A DNA stretch of 64,000 nucleotides, taken from the NCBI RefSeq assembly GCF_009936235.1, contig NZ_AP022314.1, positions 2,108,001 to 2,172,000 on the forward strand, read 5' to 3'. Each line of letters opens with the position of its first letter. Within the stretch, counting starts at the first letter, position 1. Below are positions 1 through 9,205 of the stretch, piece by piece. A program made the position numbers and the translations under genes. Below the pieces are notes generated by a model. The model was not told the DNA's origin. It made no database searches and worked only from the letters and a program-made list of their open reading frames with translations. Source of the DNA: Mycobacterium xenopi (lineage in GTDB: Bacteria; Actinomycetota; Actinomycetes; Mycobacteriales; Mycobacteriaceae).

Positions 1-1005
1 GTCCTCGGCCACGAGCGGGTCGGCGTCGACGACTCCTTCTTCGACCTCGGCGGCGACAGCATCTCCGCGATGCGCCTCATCGCGGCGATCAACACCAGCC
101 TCGGGGCGGATCTGTCGGTAGCTACGCTCTTCGAGGCGCCCACGGTGAGGAGTCTGAGTCAGCGACTGCACACCGGCGCTACTTCGCTACCGGAAGTGCT
201 GCCGGTTCAGACCCTGAAAACCGGCACCGGCGTTCCACTCTTCTGTATTCATCCTGGGAGCGGCGTGAGTTGGCCATATCAGGTGCTTGGTCATTACCTG
301 GACTGCCCGATCATTGGAATTCAGCGCACCCCGCAGGGCGGCGAAGGTGAGCCCGCGTCAATTCGGGAGATGGCGAAGAACTATGCCGACCGAATCCAAC
401 GAATCCATCCCACCGGGCCCTACAACCTTCTCGGCTGGTCTTTCGGCGGCGTCGTCGCCCACGAGATCGCGGTCGAGCTTCGACGGCGCGGATGCGCAGT
501 TGGACGTCTCGTCGTCCTCGACGCCCAACCGACCGACAGCAACGTTCCACTACCGGATCACGCCGTCGGCGAGAAAGACATTCTGAAAGAGGTCTTGCGG
601 TTCTATCGCATGGACATTCCGGACGACGAAGAGCTGCTCACCTATGAGCGGGTAGAACAATTAGTCCGCGAACGCGGGGAAGCGGAGTTTCCTCGATACA
701 GACAGCTTCTGAACCAGATTGTGCAAAACACTAATAGCAACATGGCCCTGTATCGGGCGCATGAACCCGGGGTGTTCGACGGCGACATGGTGGTGTTCTC
801 CGCTGCGCGCAACGACAGCGAGCGCAATGTGTCTCTTCGGCAAAGCTGGCGCCGTTACGTCGCCGGTCACATTGCCGTACACCCGGTCGACTGTACGCAT
901 CAAGAAATGCTGACCGCCGAATCGCTCGCCAGGTACGGCGACCAACTCAAACACTCACTGCTTGCCGAAGACCCACCCGGCGCTGCCGCACGGTGCGACG
1001 ACTAA
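1..1005 (+). CDS. NRPS C-terminal fragment: carrier domain plus thioesterase
   Basis: The frame is open from base 1, so this is the 3' end of a larger gene. The first residues carry the carrier motif DLGGDS, with the phosphopantetheine-attachment serine at codon 20 of the visible part. A type I thioesterase domain follows: an HPGSG oxyanion region near residue 84, the nucleophile elbow GWSFGG with Ser147, and a late CTHQEM histidine near residue 300. The family releases the finished peptide or polyketide from the last carrier by hydrolysis or cyclisation. Only the last module end is visible, so the product cannot be predicted. The gene converges on a P450 just 11 bases away, a possible tailoring enzyme. 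A PKS or hybrid origin is not excluded. Confidence 0.9.
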   Translation, partial: VLGHERVGVDDSFFDLGGDSISAMRLIAAINTSLGADLSVATLFEAPTVRSLSQRLHTGATSLPEVLPVQTLKTGTGVPLFCIHPGSGVSWPYQVLGHYLDCPIIGIQRTPQGGEGEPASIREMAKNYADRIQRIHPTGPYNLLGWSFGGVVAHEIAVELRRRGCAVGRLVVLDAQPTDSNVPLPDHAVGEKDILKEVLRFYRMDIPDDEELLTYERVEQLVRERGEAEFPRYRQLLNQIVQNTNSNMALYRAHEPGVFDGDMVVFSAARNDSERNVSLRQSWRRYVAGHIAVHPVDCTHQEMLTAESLARYGDQLKHSLLAEDPPGAAARCDD

Positions 1006-1016
1006 AACCCTTCCGC

Positions 1017-2279
1017 TTACGCCCGGCCAGCCGGGGCGATGGTCACTTCGGCGACCTCGTGGCCATGCAGGAAGTTCGACTGGCGAAGTGACTGTCGGCC
1101 CGTCACCGCGATGGAAGAAACAAGGCGCGTCAAAACCGTTAACAGACAACGCAACTCGAGGCGGGCCAGCACCGCGCCGACGCAGTAGTGCGGCCCGCCG
1201 CCGAACGACAGATGTGGATTTGGCTTGCGGTCCAACACGAAACGCTCCCCGTCAGGGAAGACCGCCTCGTCACGGTTGGCCGACGGTATCCACACGACGA
1301 CCCGGTCGCCCGACCGAATCCTGGCCTCGCCGAGTGACATGTCGGCCGTCGCGGTGCGCAGCACGTGTCCGGGCGGTGAAGTCCACCGCAGGATTTCTTC
1401 AACAGCGGAGTTCAACAGCTCCGGGTGCGCGCGCAGCCGCTGCCAGCACGGCGGGTCCTGGCCGAAGGCCACCAGGGCACCGGACACCGCCAGCGGAGTT
1501 GTTTCAAGTCCACCGGTGAGCATGCCGTCGAGATTCAGCAAAATCTCGTCGTCGGTCAGCGGACGACCGTCGACGGTGGTCTGCGACAGCGCGGTCACAA
1601 AGTCGTTCTGTGGTGTCCTGCGGCGCTGCTGCAGCAGGTCATTGAGGTACATCAGCAACTCGCCGTGTGCTTCGGCGGCGTCCTGCGCGACATTGGTGGC
1701 ATAGGCAGAATCGGTCAACCTGGCCAGTTCGCCCCAGTTCGCGTGTGGAATCCCTAGCACCCTGGCAAGCACTTGGCGGGCGATGACGGCGCCGAGATCC
1801 TTGACGGCGTCGAAAGATCCACCGTCGGCGATCAGATCGGCGAGCAGCGATCCGATGTCGTCTTCGATATCGGAGCGCATCCCATCGATCGCCGAGCTCG
1901 ACAGCCAGGCCGTGTGTGCGGCACGCAGCCTGCGGTGATTGGCACCATCGGTTACCACCAGCATCTTTCCCGACGCCAACGCAACCGCACGGGTATTGGC
2001 GCCCAGCCGCATTCCAGAACCCGATACGAATTGTCGAGGATTTTGCAGCACTTCGCGCGCGAAGCCGTGTGTCGTGACCGACCAGAATTCGCCGTTGGTG
2101 GCCGAGCGCGTCCAAGCCACAGGATGAGCACGGCGCGCCAACTGCCACACCGTGAACCGGTCGGGCGCGGCGTGAAAGGACGGTGCGGCCGGGTCGACGG
2201 CTGTTGTGTCAGGCTGCCAGACGGGCGAGCGCCCGTTCGGCCCAGCGAACTGGTAGTCGGACACATTCCTCTGATTCAC
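1017..2279 (-). CDS. cytochrome P450
   Basis: Bacterial soluble P450 of about 420 residues. Visible landmarks in order are an I-helix GGLETT, the K-helix EEILRW (ExxR), an NRDEAVFPD segment and the heme-thiolate loop FGGGPHYCVG with the cysteine ligand. It would use a separate ferredoxin and reductase to hydroxylate or otherwise oxidise a small substrate. The GTG at 2279 is chosen because GAGG lies about 7 bases upstream; a TTG at 2297 and a GTG at 2264 are alternatives. It converges on the NRPS end, and the aldo/keto reductase lies upstream on the same strand after about 200 bases. Action on the peptide is inferred from position only. The CYP family was not assigned. Confidence 0.9.
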   Translation of the reverse strand: MNQRNVSDYQFAGPNGRSPVWQPDTTAVDPAAPSFHAAPDRFTVWQLARRAHPVAWTRSATNGEFWSVTTHGFAREVLQNPRQFVSGSGMRLGANTRAVALASGKMLVVTDGANHRRLRAAHTAWLSSSAIDGMRSDIEDDIGSLLADLIADGGSFDAVKDLGAVIARQVLARVLGIPHANWGELARLTDSAYATNVAQDAAEAHGELLMYLNDLLQQRRRTPQNDFVTALSQTTVDGRPLTDDEILLNLDGMLTGGLETTPLAVSGALVAFGQDPPCWQRLRAHPELLNSAVEEILRWTSPPGHVLRTATADMSLGEARIRSGDRVVVWIPSANRDEAVFPDGERFVLDRKPNPHLSFGGGPHYCVGAVLARLELRCLLTVLTRLVSSIAVTGRQSLRQSNFLHGHEVAEVTIAPAGRA

Positions 2280-2484
2280 TGAACGCCTCGTTCTCAAACT
2301 GCGTAATCAGGCTCAACAGTATGGCAACCGTTGCCAGATCGAGACGAGTCCTGTCGCGCAAATTAACACCATGGCCGAATGAGTGGCTGTCGCCGCATAT
2401 TTCGGCGTGCACTGCACAGCCAGCCAAGAATTCGCCTCTTTTCAAAAGACAAAGCGCTCCCGCCGACGTCGTCGGCTTGACAGA

Positions 2485-3456
2485 TCAGCGACGCCCAAGT
2501 CTTTCCCGGACCATGTCGGTGAGAAAACGCCTCGTCGGCACCGGACGGAACGCGCGAGCCGCGTCGGTGAGAGCGTCACGTGCATCCGCGCTCAGCTCGA
2601 TATCAGCGGCGGCTACGTTGAACTCGAGCTGCTCGACACTGGACGCTCCCGGAATCGCGACGACGCCGGGCAAGCTGATCAGCCACGCCAGCGCCACCTG
2701 TGCCGGCTTGGCGTCGACCGCACTGGCGACATCGCGCAGCGTCTGCAGCAGTGGCTCGATCCGGCGCAGGTTCTCGGTGCCGAAGAGCGGGTTGATCGCA
2801 CGCACACCACCGGGCCGGTTGTCGACGCCATAATTGCCGCCCAATAGTCCCTGCGCCAACGGGCTATACGCGATCACGATGCGGTTCTCGCGCTGCGCGA
2901 ACGGAACGAGGTCGTCGAGTGCCGCAGGATGCGCGAGCGAAAAATGCACCTGGTTGCTGATAACCGGGCGCCCGAGCGCAGCGTCGGCCTTCTGCCAACG
3001 GGACAACGAATAGTTCGAAACCCCGGCTGCGCCGATGGCACCGCTGTCGAGCAAGTCGCGCATCCCCGGCATGATCACCGAATCGGGGAAGACCGGGTTG
3101 GGCTGGTGGATCTGGTAGAGCGGGATGCGGTCCAGCCGCAGGCGCCGCGCACTTGCCCGCTCGCGTTGCTTGACCACGGCGGGAAACGGCGCGATCGGCA
3201 TGATCTTGCTGGCCACCACGACCTCGGCGCGCCGGTCCCCGAGTGCCTCGCCGAGAATTCGCTCGCTCTTACCCAAGCCGTAGATCTCGGCGGTGTCGAA
3301 CAGCGTGACCCCCAGATCGAGGGCGCGCCGAACAATGTCACGAGCCGCGCCGGAGGCGTAGCGATCACCGTAGCCCCACTCAAGCGAGCCGAACTGCCAA
3401 GTGCCCAGCCCGATGCGGCTGACCTTCCCGATGCCGTCGACGTCCAGATACTTCAT
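2485..3456 (-). CDS. aldo/keto reductase, Rv2298-like
   Basis: NADPH-dependent (alpha/beta)8-barrel oxidoreductase of 323 residues, close to recalled M. tuberculosis Rv2298. It begins MKYLDVDGIG, has the family catalytic Asp/Tyr region FDTAEIYG, a barrel lysine in the VVASK strand, an IHQPNP strand and the cofactor-binding end VAIPGAS. The ATG at 3456 is preferred over the upstream start at 3504 because homology begins there; a weak GGTGGG lies just upstream. It is divergent from the SDR gene across about 100 bases. The family reduces aldehydes and ketones; the physiological substrate is unknown. Confidence 0.9.
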   Translation of the reverse strand: MKYLDVDGIGKVSRIGLGTWQFGSLEWGYGDRYASGAARDIVRRALDLGVTLFDTAEIYGLGKSERILGEALGDRRAEVVVASKIMPIAPFPAVVKQRERASARRLRLDRIPLYQIHQPNPVFPDSVIMPGMRDLLDSGAIGAAGVSNYSLSRWQKADAALGRPVISNQVHFSLAHPAALDDLVPFAQRENRIVIAYSPLAQGLLGGNYGVDNRPGGVRAINPLFGTENLRRIEPLLQTLRDVASAVDAKPAQVALAWLISLPGVVAIPGASSVEQLEFNVAAADIELSADARDALTDAARAFRPVPTRRFLTDMVRERLGRR

Positions 3457-3557
3457 GTGACCCACCGTACTGGGGTCGGCAACGCGCCCGACGCGAGAGC
3501 CCACCCGGTGGCCGATACGCTGTGGCTGCAGCGGGCTCGTTACAAGAAAGGGTCAAG

Positions 3558-4337
3558 ATGTCACGGACTGTGGTGATCGGAGCTTCCAGTGGGCTCGGAC
3601 GATGCATCGGGGTCGGGCTCGCCCAGCGCGGCGCTCGTGTCGCGCTGCTTGCCCGGCGCCGGGAGCGTATCGAAGCTGCGGCCAAGGAGGCCGGGCCCGG
3701 CGCGGTCGCCCTCGAATGCGATGTCACCGATGAGGCCTCGTGCCGATCGGCCGTCGGTGCTGCAGCTGACGCGCTGGGCGGCATCGACCATCTCATTTAC
3801 ACGCCCGCCGTCGGGCCGCTGGTCCGGTTGGTCGATACCGATGCCGGAACGTGGCGGCACGTCTTCGACACCAACGTCATAGGCGCGGCGCTGGCGACGG
3901 CCGCGGCGGTGCCGCACTTGACGGCCTCGGCGGGCAAGGCGGTCTATCTCTCTTCTGACGCAGGCACATTCGGCCCGCCGTGGCCGGGGCTTGGTGCGTA
4001 CGGCGTCAGCAAGGCAGCTTTGGAGAGGCTCGTCGAGGCATGGCGAGCCGAACACCCTGGCATCGGTTTCACCTGCCTGATCGTTGGCGAGTGCGCGGGC
4101 GGTGAGGGCGACGCGGCGACGGGAATGACGGTCGGGTGGGATCCCGGGCTTGCCAAACAGGCCTACCCGCTTTGGGTGTCGCGCGGATGCATGCCCGGGA
4201 AGCTGATGCCGGTCAAGGACCTCGTCGAGGTCGTGGATACGATTCTGCGCACCGATGCTTCGACGTCGATGCCGGTTGTCGTCGCGAGAGGCGCGCCAGC
4301 TAACGGCCCGGCGTTTTCGGATTCCGGCCGGTCCTAA
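3558..4337 (+). CDS. short-chain dehydrogenase/reductase
   Basis: Rossmann-fold oxidoreductase of 259 residues. It has the N-terminal cofactor motif GASSGLG, a CDVTDE acidic segment, a catalytic serine in VYLSSD and the YGVSK Tyr-Lys pair near residue 157. The usual NNAG is replaced by a divergent YTPAVG, which marks it as an atypical SDR. The ATG at 3558 is preceded by GAAAGGG, giving a better start than 3522. It is followed after 8 bases by an SRPBCC protein, and the two are probably co-transcribed. The substrate cannot be read from the sequence. Confidence 0.85.
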   Translation: MSRTVVIGASSGLGRCIGVGLAQRGARVALLARRRERIEAAAKEAGPGAVALECDVTDEASCRSAVGAAADALGGIDHLIYTPAVGPLVRLVDTDAGTWRHVFDTNVIGAALATAAAVPHLTASAGKAVYLSSDAGTFGPPWPGLGAYGVSKAALERLVEAWRAEHPGIGFTCLIVGECAGGEGDAATGMTVGWDPGLAKQAYPLWVSRGCMPGKLMPVKDLVEVVDTILRTDASTSMPVVVARGAPANGPAFSDSGRS

Positions 4338-4345
4338 GGAGATTC

Positions 4346-4780
4346 ATGGTCGAGCTGCATGTCGAGCGGACGATTGCCGCGCCTGCCGAGAAGGTGTTCG
4401 ACTGGCTGACGGACCCGGCCAGTCTTACGGCCGCTCCGTTGGTCCTCAAGGCTGGCTGGGCGCAAGGTGCGTCGGGGCCAGCAGTGGGGGCGCTGCGCGA
4501 AGTGGTCGGGGTCGGCACCTGGTTCCGTGAAGAGATCACGGCCTACGACAGGCCCCGCACTTACTCCTATCTCATCGTCCGCTCGTTGCCGCCGTTCAAC
4601 CACGAAGGCGGCACCCTGACCTTTACTCCGTCCGAGGCCGGCACACACGTCGACTGGCTGACCAACTACACCCATCCGCTTCGCACTGGGGGCAAGTTCA
4701 TGGAGGCGGTCACCCGCCCCCTGCTGCGCTCGAGTTTCCTTGCGATCCTTGCGGCTTGCGCGGAGAAACTCGAAACCTGA
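4346..4780 (+). CDS. SRPBCC (polyketide cyclase/START-like) family protein
   Basis: Small 144-residue protein opening with the typical first strand VELHVERTIAAPAEKVF and continuing with the hydrophobic-pocket pattern of the SRPBCC fold, including TLTFTPSEAG and a C-terminal amphipathic helix. Such proteins bind lipids, polyketides or aromatic ligands, and some have hydrolase or cyclase activity. The Shine-Dalgarno AAGGA overlaps the stop codon of the SDR, so translation is probably coupled. Working on the same ligand as the SDR is an inference from this pairing. Confidence 0.8.
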   Translation: MVELHVERTIAAPAEKVFDWLTDPASLTAAPLVLKAGWAQGASGPAVGALREVVGVGTWFREEITAYDRPRTYSYLIVRSLPPFNHEGGTLTFTPSEAGTHVDWLTNYTHPLRTGGKFMEAVTRPLLRSSFLAILAACAEKLET

Positions 4781-4820
4781 CGGCCTTGCTGCCGGTAGAC
4801 GACCCGGTGAAGTGGGCGGC

Positions 4821-6074
4821 TTAGTTGTTGGTGGGTGGGGGTTGTGGTTGGAAGGGTTGGTACCACCACCAGTTGGCGCGTTCGCCGGTGGGCCCTGGGC
4901 AGGGTGGGACGGCGGGCGGGGGACGGTTGGGTGGTCGGGCCAGCGATCCGGCGCGCAGCCGTCGGCCGGTGCTGTCGGTGACGACGAGAGCGTTGACGGG
5001 TCCGGTGATGGTGATCACCCCGCGGTGGTGTAGCCGATGGTGGTACGGGCAGACCAGCACCAGGTTGGCCAATTCGGTGGCGCCGCCGTCTTCCCAGTGG
5101 ACGATGTGGTGGGCGTGCAGCCCGCGGGTGGCCCCACAGCCGGGAACCGCGCACGTGGGGTGGCGGTGCTCGAGGGCGCGGCGCAGCCGCCGGCCGACGA
5201 CCCGGGTGGCGCGCCCGGCGCCGAGGGGCTGCCCGTGGCGTTGAAACCACACTTCGCAGGTGGCATCACAGGTCAAATATTTCCGGTCGGCCTCAGATAG
5301 CAGTGGACCCAGATGCAGCGCCGCGGCGCGCTGGGCGATGTCGAGATGCACCACCACCGTGGTGCGCGCCCCGTGCGGGCGCCGTGTCGCTTCGGCGTCC
5401 CAGCCGGACTCGACCAGCCGCATGAACGCATCGATCGTGCTGGGCAGCGGGGGACAATTCTCTGACCCGCGCTCGCCGTGGTCGTGTTTCCACTCGGCGA
5501 TCAGCGCATCGAGGTGAGAGGCCAGCGCGGCGTCGAACGTCGCCGCCTCAGCATGAGGCAGTCTGATCCGCCAACAACTGGACCGCTCATCGCTGGTCTT
5601 GGTGATCGAACGCGGCGCTGGCCGCTGCGGTTCGGGCCGAGACTCGGGTTGGGGTCGCGGTTCGAGCCGCACCGCGGTGCGCAACTGGTTGACCGTGGCC
5701 ACCGCCGCCAACTGCGCATAGTGCTCGTCAGAGCCCGCAGCGGCCCCCGCGGCGATCACCCCGACCTGATCCAGCGACAGCCGACCCTCGACCAGGCCCG
5801 CCGCGCAGCGGGGAAACTCTTCTAGCCGGCGCGCCACCGCGGCGATGGTGTGGGCAGTGGCCGACGAGGCGCCCAACTTCCAGGCCACCAGCGCCGCCAC
5901 CGAGCGCGCACCGGTCGCGCCGCACAGCTCGTCGCGATCCAGCTCGGCGACGATCTGCACAATGCGCCCATCAATGGCGTTGCGCTGACCGGCCAACTCC
6001 GCCAACTCCTCGAACAACACCTCAAGACGCTCGGCAGGACTCAGCGCCACCGCAGGCGATGCGGTCGAGGACAT
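4821..6074 (-). CDS. DUF222/HNH endonuclease domain protein, REP13E12 family
   Basis: 417-residue protein of the mycobacterial 13E12 repeat family: an N-terminal helical DUF222 region (about residues 20-250) and a C-terminal HNH motif with paired Cys and His ligands (CAVPGC, HAHHIVHW, CPYHHRLHH). The last 45 residues are Pro-rich. The ATG at 6074 is preferred to 6140 because family similarity begins at MSSTASP. The family is present in many copies in mycobacterial genomes, and in M. tuberculosis a copy is the attachment target for prophage phiRv1. DNA cleavage is likely from the motif but the role is unknown. No terminal repeats of an insertion sequence are visible. Confidence 0.85.
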   Translation of the reverse strand: MSSTASPAVALSPAERLEVLFEELAELAGQRNAIDGRIVQIVAELDRDELCGATGARSVAALVAWKLGASSATAHTIAAVARRLEEFPRCAAGLVEGRLSLDQVGVIAAGAAAGSDEHYAQLAAVATVNQLRTAVRLEPRPQPESRPEPQRPAPRSITKTSDERSSCWRIRLPHAEAATFDAALASHLDALIAEWKHDHGERGSENCPPLPSTIDAFMRLVESGWDAEATRRPHGARTTVVVHLDIAQRAAALHLGPLLSEADRKYLTCDATCEVWFQRHGQPLGAGRATRVVGRRLRRALEHRHPTCAVPGCGATRGLHAHHIVHWEDGGATELANLVLVCPYHHRLHHRGVITITGPVNALVVTDSTGRRLRAGSLARPPNRPPPAVPPCPGPTGERANWWWYQPFQPQPPPTNN

Positions 6075-6394
6075 AACTGCATCATTGCAACCGGGTCTGA
6101 CAAAACTCGGCTGCCGATCCACACCGGGACGGGCCGTCATTGTCTGCTACACGGCACAGCCTCAGTGGTCGCCAAAACCACCGCGGCTCGCGTCGAAGGC
6201 GGTCGTCACCACTCGGCTAGAACCGCCCGGTTCTGACCCCGTATTTAGCGCAGATCCCGGCAGTCCAAACCGAAAACAACAGATCGACACCCGGCGATTA
6301 CTGCGACCCAACGGCCGTCGCCGCCTGATCGGAGATCGACGACCAATTGGCCTGTGAGTTTGACTGCGGCAGTGTGCTTTTGGGCTAGGCCGCC
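6075..6394. other. intergenic region, 320 bases
   Basis: No coding region with mycobacterial-like composition is convincing here; short frames have no recognisable motif. It is upstream of the HNH gene and downstream of the DUF2237 gene, and presumably holds the HNH gene promoter. I see no clear palindrome or terminator. Confidence 0.4.
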
Positions 6395-6781
6395 CTACAG
6401 TCCGCCCAGGTCGTCGGGCACGTCGACGGCATGCTCACGCAGTGCCTCCAAGGGCACCACGTCGAGGGTGCGCTCGTGGGTGCAAGCCAGCACCACCGGT
6501 GCGGCGCAGCCGTCGTGATAGGCCAGCAGCCAGTTCCTGGCAGTGACGCACCAGCGGTCACCGGGTGTGAGGCCCGGAAACCGGTACTCGGGCCGCGGCG
6601 TCACCAGGTCGTTGCCGATCGAGCGCTGGTGTTGCAGGAACTCGGCAGTCACCACAGCGCAGATCGTATGCAGGCCAAGGTCTTCCGGTCCGGTGGAGCA
6701 GCAGCCGTCGCGGTAGAAGCCGGTGAGCGGATCGGTGCCGCAGGGTTCCAGCGGGCCGCCGAGCACGTTGCGTTCAGGCAT
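6395..6781 (-). CDS. DUF2237 family protein
   Basis: 128-residue protein matching the compact DUF2237 family over its full length: GGPLEPCGTDPLTGFYRDGC near the start, then GLHTICAVVTAEFL, GNDL and FPGLTPGDRWCVTA. The conserved cysteines at the start (PCGTD, DGCCSTG) and in DRWCV are retained. No enzymatic role is established for the family. The lipoprotein gene lies upstream on the same strand after about 40 bases, so the two could share a transcript. Confidence 0.85.
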   Translation of the reverse strand: MPERNVLGGPLEPCGTDPLTGFYRDGCCSTGPEDLGLHTICAVVTAEFLQHQRSIGNDLVTPRPEYRFPGLTPGDRWCVTARNWLLAYHDGCAAPVVLACTHERTLDVVPLEALREHAVDVPDDLGGL

Positions 6782-6821
6782 CGACCCCAGTATCCACCGC
6801 GCCGGGTGCGCGATGGACGGG

Positions 6822-7427
6822 CTAGGCGGGAAGGCCTTTCTTGATCGAGGCGTCCTGTTTTTGCCCCACGTCGGTGACGAACTCCGGCGGCGCGGGCACG
6901 CCGGTAGGCCCGTCGAATTCGAGCGTGACGAACGCCTTGCCCTCGGTGAACAGCAACACCGTCACCCCTTTGGACTTATCCGGCAAGTCTCCTGAGATCG
7001 TGACGCCGCCGGTGCCGACGTTTGCTTTGACCGGGGTTCCGGTAATGGGACCCGGGGGCGTGGCCTTGGCCGCGTTGAGCGCGCCGGCCGCCGCGGCGGG
7101 ATCCGGCAGGATCTCGATGGTGTCGTGGATGACGTGGCTGCCGTCGTCGTCGGTGAACGTGGTCGCCGCACCGGGTTTGCCATTCGGGTTCTGAATCGGC
7201 GGGCTGGCCTTGAACGTCACGGGCGCATTGATGTCTGCGGCGCGGATCAGAAGCCTGGAGTAGTCGGTCGGTTGTCCTTTCGCCGGGGTCGGGGTAGCGG
7301 TGCTCGAGGTGACCGGTCTCGACGGGGGCGCCTTGGACTGTGAACGGCTGCCGCAGCCCACCGCCGACGCTCCCACCAGCATCCCCGCCGTGGTGAGTGC
7401 TGCGATTGCCACCAGTGAAGTCCTCAT
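6822..7427 (-). CDS. putative secreted lipoprotein
   Basis: 201-residue protein starting at MRTSLVAIAALTTAGML. It has a hydrophobic signal segment and a lipobox-like AVGC with the cysteine near residue 23, then a Ser/Pro/Thr linker and a beta-rich domain. It is probably exported by Sec and lipid-anchored on the outer face of the membrane. The ATG at 7427 is chosen because upstream in-frame residues do not look like a signal peptide. I do not recognise the specific family. It is 135 bases downstream of the antiporter gene on the same strand. Confidence 0.7.
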   Translation of the reverse strand: MRTSLVAIAALTTAGMLVGASAVGCGSRSQSKAPPSRPVTSSTATPTPAKGQPTDYSRLLIRAADINAPVTFKASPPIQNPNGKPGAATTFTDDDGSHVIHDTIEILPDPAAAAGALNAAKATPPGPITGTPVKANVGTGGVTISGDLPDKSKGVTVLLFTEGKAFVTLEFDGPTGVPAPPEFVTDVGQKQDASIKKGLPA

Positions 7428-7561
7428 TGCCGGGCAACTATAACCGAACTCATACGGCTGCATTGGTGTTTGGGCTTTGAAATCGCCGTCGCCTAAGCCA
7501 TCCGCCGACATGGTTAGGCAATACGCATGAATTAGACTGTGCGCCAAACGCTTACGCGCGG

Positions 7562-9157
7562 TCACTCGGTGTCGACAGTGTCAAGAAGCTGCACCTCCTC
7601 GAGATCCATCTCCGATTGCAGCTCGCGCAGGACGATGTCGTCGATGCGGTTTTGGTCGCGCAGCTCGGTGACGGCGCGGCGCCGGTGCTCGAGCACACCC
7701 AGGCGCACCCGCCGAACCAGGTCGTGCTGCTCGGCGGCCTTGTTCGCCGGGCCGTCGGGATTGGCCGTGACGAGTGCGGCGTGTTCTTCGTATTCCTTCT
7801 GCAGCCGGCTCAGCAGCTGCGGGCTGACGCCGACTTCGTCGGCCACCCGCGGCAACGCGTCCAGTGCTGCCTCGGCGCTGCGGCCGCGGGCCAGCTGCAA
7901 TTCGTTTGCGTGCGCAACGTCTTCGGGCATCCGGGCCCATCGCACGACGAGGGGCAGTGTGCTGCCCTGCACCAGGACGGTCACCAGGATCACCGCGGAC
8001 ACGACGAAGATGATCAGGTTGCGGTCGGGAAACGCAGCGCCGCTGCGTGTGGTCAGCGGGACAGCCAGCGCCGCGGCCAGCGACACCGCGCCGCGGAAGC
8101 CCGCCCAGCTCGACACGGCGCGTTGGCGCCAGTCGACGCGCCGGGCGCGCTGTACCGCGCGCCGGTCTATGGCGCGGATCAACAGCGTGGTGATTTCCAT
8201 CCACGCGACCCGGGTCGCGACGACGACGGCGGTCACCGCCAGCGCCAGCACCGCGGCGTGGCGAAGCCCGCCGTCGAGGTTCGAAATCCCGCGCACCGCT
8301 CCCGGGATCTGGACCCCGACGAACACCCACAGCGAGCCGTTGATCAGAAAAGTCGACATGTCCCAGAAGGCGAAGGACTGCAGACGCGAACGAGCCCGGA
8401 TCACCCGCGGCCCGACATAACTGAGCACCAGGGCGGCCACCAGCACCGCGACCACGCCGCTGCAGTGCATTGTTTCAGCCAGCAGGTACGCCGCGAACGG
8501 AGTAAAGATGCTCAGCGCGCCCTCCTCCAGCGGCGCGTCGAGTCGGCGGCGCAGCAGGGTGACCGCCAGTCCGACCAGCAACCCGGCGGCGATACCGCCG
8601 AGGTAGGAGCCGACAAAGCGGCCGATGAGGGCGGTGGGGCCGATCGCGGGGCTGCCGGTCGCGACCGCGACGGTCACGGCGAACAAAACAAGCGCGGTCC
8701 CGTCGTTGATGATGCTCTCGGCGCGCAGCACCGTCAGGGGCCGGCGCGGTAACCGTTTGGCCAGGCCCGCCACGGCGGCAGCATCGGTGGGTGAGAGCAC
8801 GGCACCCAGCACCGCCGCAGCGTGCGACTCCATTCCCATCGCGCGTGCCGTCCACGACACCGCGACCGCGGTGGCAATTACCAGCCCCACACTGATCAGC
8901 ACGATCACCCGCATGTTCGCGCGGATCTCGCGGAAGCTGGTATTCATGCTCTCCCAGTACAGGATCGCGGGCAGGAACAGCAGCAGCACTATTTCCCCGT
9001 GGAGGTGAATCCCACCGAACCGCGGGATCAGACCCAGCAGTGCGCCCAGCAAGATCAGCAACACCGGCGGACCGACGCGATAACGCTTGCCCAAGACCGT
9101 CCCCACGATGACGGTGGCAACCAGCGCGACGATTACGACAAGCGCAAACACCAGCAC
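7562..9157 (-). CDS. yjcE: Na+/H+ antiporter, CPA1 family, YjcE/Rv2287-like
   Basis: 531-residue polytopic membrane protein with about twelve hydrophobic segments in the first 400 residues and a charged cytoplasmic tail. Family signatures include FLPAILYWESMNTS, GAVLSPTDAAAVAGL and the ion-pathway helix ESIINDGTALVLF, followed by SWAGFRGAVSLAAALA. It should exchange protons for sodium or other monovalent cations. The start is a GTG at 9157; an ATG two bases upstream lies out of frame. Size and motifs agree with M. tuberculosis Rv2287 as recalled. Confidence 0.9.
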   Translation of the reverse strand: MLVFALVVIVALVATVIVGTVLGKRYRVGPPVLLILLGALLGLIPRFGGIHLHGEIVLLLFLPAILYWESMNTSFREIRANMRVIVLISVGLVIATAVAVSWTARAMGMESHAAAVLGAVLSPTDAAAVAGLAKRLPRRPLTVLRAESIINDGTALVLFAVTVAVATGSPAIGPTALIGRFVGSYLGGIAAGLLVGLAVTLLRRRLDAPLEEGALSIFTPFAAYLLAETMHCSGVVAVLVAALVLSYVGPRVIRARSRLQSFAFWDMSTFLINGSLWVFVGVQIPGAVRGISNLDGGLRHAAVLALAVTAVVVATRVAWMEITTLLIRAIDRRAVQRARRVDWRQRAVSSWAGFRGAVSLAAALAVPLTTRSGAAFPDRNLIIFVVSAVILVTVLVQGSTLPLVVRWARMPEDVAHANELQLARGRSAEAALDALPRVADEVGVSPQLLSRLQKEYEEHAALVTANPDGPANKAAEQHDLVRRVRLGVLEHRRRAVTELRDQNRIDDIVLRELQSEMDLEEVQLLDTVDTE

Positions 9158-9205
9158 ATCATCCGGTACGCGGCGGGCGCACCGGCGGCAGCCCCGTCGC
9201 AGCGA

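Noticed and set aside
4821..6074. Insertion sequence at the HNH gene
   Set aside because: No transposase motif, terminal inverted repeats or target duplication could be found; the gene is a 13E12-family protein.
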